Of a DNA stretch of 64,000 nt, positions 56,426 to 64,000 are shown piece by piece. The stretch lies in contig CALNHX010003285.1 of assembly GCA_940337035.1 (NCBI GenBank), forward strand, positions 89,731 to 153,730, read 5' to 3'. The notes under the pieces were generated by a model. The model worked only from the letters and a program-made list of their open reading frames with translations. It searched no databases and was not told the origin of the DNA. The stretch comes from Agriotes lineatus. Taxonomy: Eukaryota; Arthropoda; Insecta; Coleoptera; Elateridae. Position numbers and translations under genes: made by a program. Each line of letters begins with the position of its first letter. The first letter of the stretch is position 1.

Positions 56426-59400
56426 ATGGTAGTTGCTCGAAAATATGTTCTTGCAAAACATTTTGATGGCCCGCCCAAGGAAAGTGATTTAAAACTAGTT
56501 GAGGAAGAACTGCCGCCTTTAAAAGATGGAGGTAAGTAGGTCAGTTGTACTGCCTTCAACTGCACTACTACATTAAAACAGTGGTTTTTTGTATAAAACT
56601 GCAAAATTGAAGTTTGAGCCAGTTTTACTATGTACGAGGGTCACTCTAAAAGTTTTAGATTTTTATAGTCAGCTGCGCCGTTGTGGTACAGAGAAATACC
56701 GCGCAAACCCGTGTACGACCGACGTCCTTGAAATTCATTCAAATTAGGGAAACATTTGGCAACATACCATTCACTGTTAACTACACGTTGGTCATCTAAA
56801 GCAATTGTGGCGGTGGCACGGCCACTTGCGGAGAAAAATGACAATTTTTAGCCACACGTCGCACTAGCTTAATTTTTTTAATAACCGTGCGAGACACTGG
56901 TCTTAAACCACTTTAAAAGCCATTGTCCAAAAATGTGTACGTACGTTGCCTACCACTCCACTGCCGATGACAGAAAACAGCAGAATACAATTCCTTCACA
57001 TTTATTTCTCAATGTGTAGTAGACACGCGGAAAACATTAGTCGGTAATTCAGAAGGACCCGTTGCAAAATAATTTGCAAGTTACAAAACTTCTTTCTAAC
57101 GTGTGGCAGGATTCAATAGGTAAAATTTAAATTTTTAAGTTTTCGACGTTTTCACACGTGATATTGCTACATATACTTGACCATGGCTAAATACTGGGGT
57201 TGTTTCAAATACGATATATTCCCACTTTATCCACAGTTTGTCCTTGTGATTTATAAATTGTCAGCGCAAATGATAGGTGCACAGAAAAATTTCTTTTCCG
57301 AAAGCAAAAAAGTAGTGAAATATTAGAATGTGTTAATCTATACGCGGTAATAATACTCTTCTGCCTGTGGCTTGTCCATTTAATACCAAATCTAACCAGT
57401 TCTCAAATAAATGGCGTACCATTAATCTTATCTCATCTATTAAACCCGTAGACACATTTAAAATTTTCGAGAGAATATGTATTGATCCTATTTTTAGTTT
57501 TAAGCAATGTGGATATATTTCACTGAAATTTAACGAATGTAGAAATTCCATAGACTATTCAACGCTATAATATAGAAGCCAATGATATTGCAGAGATTTG
57601 CTTCTTTCAAACAATAGGGACAGTATATCACTGAATATTGGGCACCATGCCAAATATTCACAAAACAATGTACCTACTCAAAAACTAAGTAGCCTCATTG
57701 CGAAATATCGCTTAGCAACGATGTTCTGTCCTTAGTGATATCGCTAGGTTACGTAAAACTAAACACCAACAAACTATGTAAACAAAGTTTGGCTTGCGTT
57801 AAAAATTTTAAAATTATATGTTTTGGAAGTATTCCGCTGAATTTAATTGAGAATGAATAATTATGTTAATTGTTGGATTATTTTTCAATAAAGTGAATAG
57901 TTATGTATTAATATTGTTAAATAGTCATTCCAAATACCACTCGAAGTGAATATATATTTTTTAAATATTTTGCCATTTCCATAGAAATTATTGCAAATTT
58001 CACTCAACAAAATCACATTTAAATGTCACTCGCCTTCGGCTCGTGACATTTTTAATGTGATTTTGTATCGTGAAATTTAAACGACAAAATATTTGTCAAA
58101 AATATATCCACTGCTTGTGGTATTACCCTTGATTATTCAACACTATAATGAACAAACCAATGAAAATTGTTCAATTTGTCAGAAACGGCCAATCAAAATT
58201 GCCTGTCATTGAAAACACCTAATGTCACAGTGTTTTCAAGCGAGCCCAATTGTTTTCAATGATTTCGATTTAGTGACTGACATTTCACCAAATCGTCAAA
58301 GTCAAAGTTTGCAAATCAGCGTCGTTCTAAAAACTCACAATAATCGTGTTGGGAGCTCCAGTATTGAATTAATAGTGGAAAATGTTAAAAATGTGTGCTG
58401 TCGAACACGGTAAAAGTCATCTACCCATATTGTTGAATATAATCTTTCCAAATACCACTCAAGACAAAAATTTTTAAGAGAATTTTTTTCGTCAACATGC
58501 AAATTATTGCAAATTTCTCTCAACAAAAACTGCTCAAATTCCACTCGACCTGCGGTCTCGCGGAATTTTTAACGCAGTTTTGGTTTCGAGAAATTTAAAC
58601 GCAATAATTTGCATCTGAACAAAAAAATTCTCAAAAAATTTTCACCTTTTGTGGTATTACCCTTGATTATTCAACACTATAATGAACGAACCAATAAAAA
58701 TTGTTCAATTTGTCAGAAACGACCACTAAAAATTGACTGTCTTTGAAAACATCTAAATGTCACAGTGTTTTCACGCGATCCCAAATTATTTCAATGATTT
58801 CAATTTAGTGAGTAGCCTTTGACCGACATTTCACCAAAACGTCAAAGTGAAGTTTGCAAATCAGTGTCGTTCTAAAAACTCATAATGATCGTGTTGGAAG
58901 CTCCAGTATTGAATTAATAGTAAAAAACGTTAAAAATGTGTGCTATCGAACACGGTAAAAGTCATCTACACATATTGTTGAATAATCTTTCCAAATACCA
59001 CTGAAGGCAATTTTCTTAAGAGAATTTTTTTGTCAACATGCGAATTATTGCAAATTTCTCTGAACAAAAACTGCTCAAATTCCACTCAACCTGCGGTCTC
59101 GCGGAATTTTTAACGCAGTTTTGATTTCGCCAAATTTAAACACAATAATTTTCACGTAAACGAAAAAAAATCTCACAAAATTTTCACCTCTTGTGGTATT
59201 ACCCTTGAAAATTATAAAACGTTGTCAGTATGTGATACAATTATTGTATTCACACTCAAATATTGCTTTTCATATTCAGGCAAGAGAGGTATAAGTTTGA
59301 TGTTGATTCATAGCAATGTTCGTTTTTTAGGGCTAAAATTGAGTATTTTGAGGGCCGCTGGTAACAATGGTTAGAAAATAGTTTAAATAAGCGACATGAG

Positions 59401-62238
59401 CTTCACGTCAGAGCAGTATTTTACACAAACAAATTCAAGCAAGTACAGTGGCCCATTGCAAAAATCAGCAGAACACCGCGGGCCGACTTCGAAAGCTTAC
59501 TTGTTCCACTGCTACGGGGCCGCAAACTACGTATCTTGCGCCCTACAATATTTTGGTTTTTCTCTAAAAGTTACGCAGGTATTTGCAAGTTAGGACTTTT
59601 GTGCACATCTACACGGTGACGGCTTTCATTTAAAAAAAGAATTATCCAAGTCTCAAAATAGATGTCGAAAGAAAACACTTCACGTTTTAAATATATAGAT
59701 TGGGGGTAATGTGGAAGTAAAGCATAATAATTGTCCTATATCAGTGTTGGCAAATACAAACACTTTTCTTTGAAATGTTATTTTTCTAATTTTGTTTTGC
59801 CTTTAATTAGGAGCCACCTATACAGTGACCGCCAAAAAGTCGGCATCTTGTGAGAAAACAAATTTTTTTGATTATTCAAAAAAACTTTTTATAATACATA
59901 ATTTGTGCTTGTCTAAAAACCTATTTAGCCCTTATCATATATACCCAGTGATTTTTATTTATTTATAAAATGGCGTTTTAGCTAACTGAACAATTTCAAG
60001 GCCAGAAAACACCTATTTTTCTTTAACTTTAGCAAAAATGTAATTTACCAATTTTTTAAATATTTTTCAAAATTTCACATGCCAAGATTTAATTTTAAAA
60101 TTTAAATTTTTTAGGTGAATACTAAAGATGTATAATTGAAAAAATAATATGAAATATAAATTACTCCCTTAGATTTTTTATTATTTACTGAAAAGTAGTA
60201 TGTTCCCATAATTTTTATGTTTTTGATCAAATGTGTTTTTTAGGAGAAATATTTTTCAATGATAATTACTATCTATTTAAATCGCTTCTAAAAACTCTAT
60301 TGTAGCCGTTAATGAATTACTGTTAACAAAATCCTGAAAATGTTCTTTTACAGTTGCCTAAATGAGATTGTTCTTCTTCCTGTTTACATGTTCTAAAACT
60401 CTCCTCATTTAGACAACTATAAAAAAACATTTACAGGATTTTCGTAACAGTAATTCATTAACAGGGGTAGATTAGAGTTTTTAGAAACCATTTAAATATG
60501 TATTATTATTGAAAAACATTTCTTCTAAAAAGCGTCTTGCAACAAAAACATAAAAATTATGTGAACATATTACTTTTTGGCAAATAATAAAAAAAATTAC
60601 AGGAGTAATTAACATTTTATATGATTTTTTTCAATTATAAATTAAAAATTAAAGTCTTCACCTAAAAAAACTGAATTTTGAAATTAAGTCTTGGTATGTG
60701 AAATTTTGAAAAATATAAAAAAATTTAAAAATTAAATTTTAGCCTTGAAATTGTTCAGTTAGCTAAAACTAATACACTTTTAAAAAACTCTCATTGAAAT
60801 CTTACTTAATTTCTGAAAAGTAGCACTTTCTAGATTTTGACAATTTCGAAAAACGTAAAGTAAAAATCACTCGGTATATAATTACGATAAGGGCTAAGTA
60901 GGTTTTTAGACGAACACAAATTATTGTCGTAATTTTTTTTTGGAAAAGTAAAAATAAAAATGTTCTCCATATGATGCCAACTTTTTGGCGGTCATTGTAC
61001 ATTAAGTAAATTGATTATATAACTTGGGATAACCATATAATCAGTAATCACCTTTTCTCTTCTGCCATAGAATTTTTAGCAGAAGCTGTCTATTTGAGTG
61101 TAGACCCATACATGAGGGCGTATGCTCACAGGATGTCCATTGGGGCGACAATGGTGGGTACACAAGTGGCAAGGTAGGATCGAACAATATTCTGATAAAC
61201 TCTCTCAACATTTTCTTTCTTATCATAGGATAGTAGAAAGTAAGCATAAAGACTATCCCGTTGGTAAGCATGTTGTCGGTAGGTTTGACTGGAGGACCCA
61301 CACAATATGTACCGAAACTACTGGAGCAGGACGACCTCCAGCAAATCACACTCCCTACATAGTGCCAGATTTTGGACAACTACCGCTTTCATATGCGTTA
61401 GGTGTACTTGGCATGCCAGGGTAGGTAGTTAATGCATAGAAAATATTATATAACCAGTCCAGGACATTTATGTCGTAGATAAGAACATAGTCATAATTTT
61501 TATGTTTTCAGGACTACGGCTTACTTTGGTTTTCTCGAAAAGTGCAGACCTAAAGCCGGAGAGACTGTTGTCATTACTGGTGCTGCCGGTGCAGTTGGAA
61601 GTATTGTTGGACAAATAGCTAAAATTAAAGGCTGCAAAGTAGTTGGGATTACCGGGTCTGATTCGAAGGGGAAATATCTGGTCGAAGAATTGGGTTTCGA
61701 TGCTTATGTAAATTATAAATCTAAAGACATGGAAGAACAGCTTGTGAAGGCAGTTCCTCAAGGAATTGATTGCTATTTTGACAACGTAGGTTTATTCCAA
61801 CAGAACATGTGACATACATATTTACAGGCGCAATTTTAGGTGGCTGGTGAAATCAGTACAACAGTGATGAAACATATGAACATGTTTGGAAGAATTTCAG
61901 TGTGCGGTTCGATATCTTCTTACAATACAGACTCTAAAACTCCACCAAAAGGTTAGATTGAAAAATATAGGTCTATATTGTTAATACATAACCAGTAATT
62001 ATTTTCAGTGTCTTGTGTACAACTACACATGCTACTGAAGCAACTCCAAATGGAAGGCTTTCAAACTTATCTATACTACGACCGCACCCTTGAAAGCATC
62101 CATCAAAATATGCAGTGGGTGAAAGAAGAAAAACTTCAGTATGCAGAAACAATAACAGAAGGGTTTGAGAATATGACGAAAGCCTTTATCGAAATGCTCG
62201 AGGGCAAAAACACAGGAAAAGCGCTAGTCAAGATGTGA
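56426..62238 (+). CDS. Ptgr1: Prostaglandin reductase 1-like, copy B (complete)
   Basis: Six exons with GT-AG borders and matching phases give 338 residues: 56426-56531, 61071-61173, 61229-61420, 61512-61785, 61840-61951 and 62009-62238 (TGA). Exon 1 has MVVARKYVLAKHFDGPPKES and the EEELPPLKDG junction. The NADPH site is VITGAAGAVGSIVGQIAK; CYFDNVAGE and CGSISSYN follow. Length fits the family (about 330-340). The splice positions match copy A, so the two are duplicates. The last exon differs: where copy A has WNNRWMEG, this copy reads YLYYDRTLES, although TITEGFENMTKAF is identical. Intron 1 is 4.5 kb and holds mariner, Helitron and fold-back remnants. AATAAA lies at 62292. Confidence 0.92.
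56633..56960 (-). mobile_element. mariner remnant in reductase B intron 1
   Basis: TACGAGGGTCACTC at 56633 is a mariner-type end. Next to it the - strand reads MSFFSASGRATATIALDDQR, VVNSEWYVAKCFPNL and LYHNGAADYK, the middle of a mariner transposase. The sequence then decays; no second end was found. Confidence 0.7.
57160..57555 (-). pseudogene. Helitron/PIF1-type helicase C-terminal fragment
   Basis: On -, 57551-57333 reads STGLIDEIRLMVRHL and ATGRRVLLPRID. After a shift comes FSVHLSFALTIYKSQGQTVD, then PWSSICSNITCENV-type sequence where the family has a VAxSRV motif. These are the last helicase motifs of Helitron/PIF1 proteins. Upstream helicase motifs and the Rep domain are absent. Confidence 0.6.
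57930..59215. repeat. ~0.53-kb tandem repeat, about 2.4 copies
   Basis: Copies begin with CCAAATACCACT at 57930, 58448 and 58991 (partial). Each contains an AAATTGCAAATTTCWCTC-type palindromic region around a hairpin core (58027, 58542, 59083) and ends with TGTGGTATTACCCTTGA. Copies 1 and 2 also share GTGTTGGGAGCTCCAGTATT-type sequence. No coding content. It lies in intron 1 of reductase copy B. Confidence 0.8.
59216..59820. other. Intron sequence, nothing recognised
   Basis: A short + frame at 59396-59593 has no recognisable motif. Part of reductase B intron 1. Confidence 0.35.
59823..60997. mobile_element. Tc1-type fold-back element, 1.18 kb, TA target
   Basis: Almost the whole element is an inverted repeat, with ~560-bp arms around a centre near 60375. 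Ends are CAGTGACCGCCAAAAAGT (59823) and ACTTTTTGGCGGTCATTG-type sequence ending at 60997. TA flanks both sides (59821-59822, 60998-60999). AT-rich, non-coding. It ends 73 bp before exon 2 of reductase copy B. Confidence 0.85.
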
Positions 62239-62297
62239 ACAAATGTGTCATTTTATGTTTGAATATAAACAATGAAATGAAAAACATTTAAAATAAA

Positions 62298-63350
62298 GAA
62301 TTACTACGAATATCAAAATCCATATTATCCTTTGATGGAATGTTTCCATAATTGATCCTATAGTAATATAATACTTTGTATCGAACCAAGGATGAGCTTA
62401 GGTAATCTTTATATAAAGTTAGCACGGTAACCATTTTTTAGGCTTTACTCTCGTTATTTATGAGTGTGACAAGGATAGCATAACAGTAGCACGTCTCTGG
62501 GTCCTCTGCAGTGGATTTGACTAGCTCTGTATGTGTCTATAAAACACGGTGTTGCCAACCCTAATTATAAATCGTTAGAGTAAATGAAGATACTATTAAC
62601 AAACGATAAAAATAACTACTTACTTAATTTAGGAAGATTATTTTAAGAATATTGAGTGCTGTTAAACACAGACATTATAGATACAGTAGATCAATTTTAA
62701 GGATTGTTTTAGATCTTTCACAGATTTTCACAGATTTTGGCAGCGTAACTAGGATGAAACATCTCACTTGTTCTTCACATTTTTTGAAGTTATTTCTCAT
62801 ATAAACGCTTTTTGACAGTTTTTTTAGTATTTGATTAATAATAAGAGTAAAAGAAACGGCAGCCGACAGAAAACAATTGAAAGAATGGATAACATTACAA
62901 TACCAGACGCCGTAATGGTATTAAGGGGTAAAGAAAAGAAGAAGGAAAAGATTAATAATCAGCAGAACTAATAACAAATATTTTGTAATTTTGCGCATTA
63001 ATATGTCAATACAAGACAATACATTGTATTCGGAGTCTCGAGATCGGCTGTTAAACTTGTTAAACTAACAGTTGTTCAAAAACTCCCATGTTTGGAGTTA
63101 GCGCTGATCCAGTTGAACGTCGGTAGCAATATGTCGGTTCACTTGTCACACAACCAGCTAATCCTTCCATTACTTCATTTGACGTTTTAAGGTTATAATA
63201 AAGTTTGTTCTCTCTCCTGTGTAAGTAATTATTGTAATAAATTACTAAAAATTGCATTACCAAAAACAATCCTTTTTAGACTCTGTTGGCCAATGCACAT
63301 TACAAAATGTTTTTTTAGAAGACAACTTTTCATAATAGACACTTACTTTC
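62298..63350. other. Intergenic, nothing recognised
   Basis: AT-rich sequence after the polyadenylation signal of reductase copy B. No coding or repeat structure that I can support. Confidence 0.4.
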
Positions 63351-63353
63351 GTA

Positions 63354-64000
63354 ATGCAACAAAAGTTGACGAACTGGACCTATTCTGTAGAAAACTGCAT
63401 CGAAGAAAATAAGTATCCAAATGATGTTCTTCAACAATTTGTAGAAACTTTAAACAGATACGTAGCGAGGTTTCGCGAGAGTGGTACTGTTATAACAAAA
63501 GGTGGTAGATGACCAAAAGAGCATATAGATGAAGCTATTGCAGAAGTGACTAAGATAATGCAGAATGAGCCCCAAACTTCTATTCGTCACTTGTCGCAAC
63601 ACAAGTTAAACTCTCTGTGGACTTGTGATGCAATTTTACGCAAAAGATGTCCACGTATACCCCTATCGTTTAACAGCAGTTCATGAACTATTACTATCAC
63701 AAGTATTCTTGACAAGCTACGTTTCTGTCCATTATTTTTACGTGTGCTTAACAACAATCAAGAAGTACTCAGAAAAACATTTTTTACGGACGAAGCTTGG
63801 TTTTATAAGCAAGGATTTGTTAATCCGCAAAATTATCGGACATGATCCGCTGAGAATCCTCATGAGTCATGAGTTGGTTGAAGCAGCTATGCACGCTGAA
63901 AAGATTGGTGTCTGGGAAGCTATTAGTGCAAGACGTTTAATTGGACCTTTTTTATGCAGGAAGATACAGAGAGGAAATTTTACAACCATTTTTCGACAAA
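63354..64000 (+). pseudogene. Transposase of the mariner/IS630 superfamily, broken
   Basis: From ATG at 63354 the frame reads a helix-turn-helix-like N-terminus (QQFVETLNRYVARFRESGTV) and stops at TGA after TKGGR. It continues in the same frame with EHIDEAIAEVTKIMQNEPQT, then after shifts PYRLTAVHELLL, LRVLNNNQEVLRKTFFTDEA (the first catalytic Asp region), WFYKQGFVNPQNYR and AENPHES. The last part reads AMHAEKIGVWEAISARRLIG and runs off the window. Several frameshifts and stops show that it is inactive. Confidence 0.75.

Overview
The window is AT-rich, compact-exon animal DNA. Short GT-AG introns, an axonemal SPAG17 gene, two prostaglandin-reductase-like genes and a mix of CR1-like and RTE-like LINEs, mariner, piggyBac, hAT, Harbinger and Helitron remnants all point to an insect, probably a beetle. 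The order is inferred from overall flavour only; no single sequence feature proves it. There is no bacterial or viral gene organisation.

Host genes. (1) The last two exons of an unrecognised gene lie at 1-1157 (+). (2) A complete three-exon Myb/SANT (zeste-type, Harbinger-derived) DNA-binding protein runs from 14575 to 22965 (+); its 7.8-kb second intron is packed with transposons. (3) A prostaglandin reductase 1-like gene (copy A, 31203-33307, +) keeps five exons but has no first exon that I can find. (4) SPAG17, a sperm-flagellum central-pair protein, lies at 42002-49853 (-) as one 7.3-kb exon plus one small exon. (5) A second, complete six-exon prostaglandin reductase 1-like gene (copy B) runs from 56426 to 62238 (+). 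SPAG17 sits between the two reductase paralogues on the opposite strand.

Mobile and repeated DNA fills most of the rest. 1.3-2.4 kb: a GC-rich 30-bp minisatellite. 2.8-5.8 kb: a nearly intact CR1-like LINE. 7.5-9.25 kb: an intron-containing piggyBac pseudogene. 10.1-13.5 kb: a broken zinc-finger/recombinase-like gene holding a mariner remnant. 15.3-19.7 kb: a hAT-type element with a perfect 8-bp target duplication. 21.1-22.4 kb: an RTE-like LINE. 23.6-26.8 and 27.4-31.1 kb: two fold-back elements with ~1-kb arms, both carrying copies of one Cys-rich, PIN/XPG-nuclease-like gene family. 35.9-40.6 kb: a run of MITEs and LINE pieces. 51.0-55.1 kb: a 1.46-kb palindrome next to an RTE-like LINE. 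55.2-61.0 kb: Tc1/mariner-type fold-backs, a Helitron helicase piece and a 0.5-kb tandem repeat. 63.35-64 kb: a transposase pseudogene running off the end.

The strongest candidate for an undescribed system is the pair of fold-back elements at 23.6-31.1 kb. Both have ~1-kb inverted arms, both carry the same gene family, and the arms themselves contain parts of that coding sequence. A second unusual pattern is a small covarying hairpin core shared by otherwise different palindromic repeats at about 35.4, 36.1, 51.3-52.2 and 58.0-59.1 kb.
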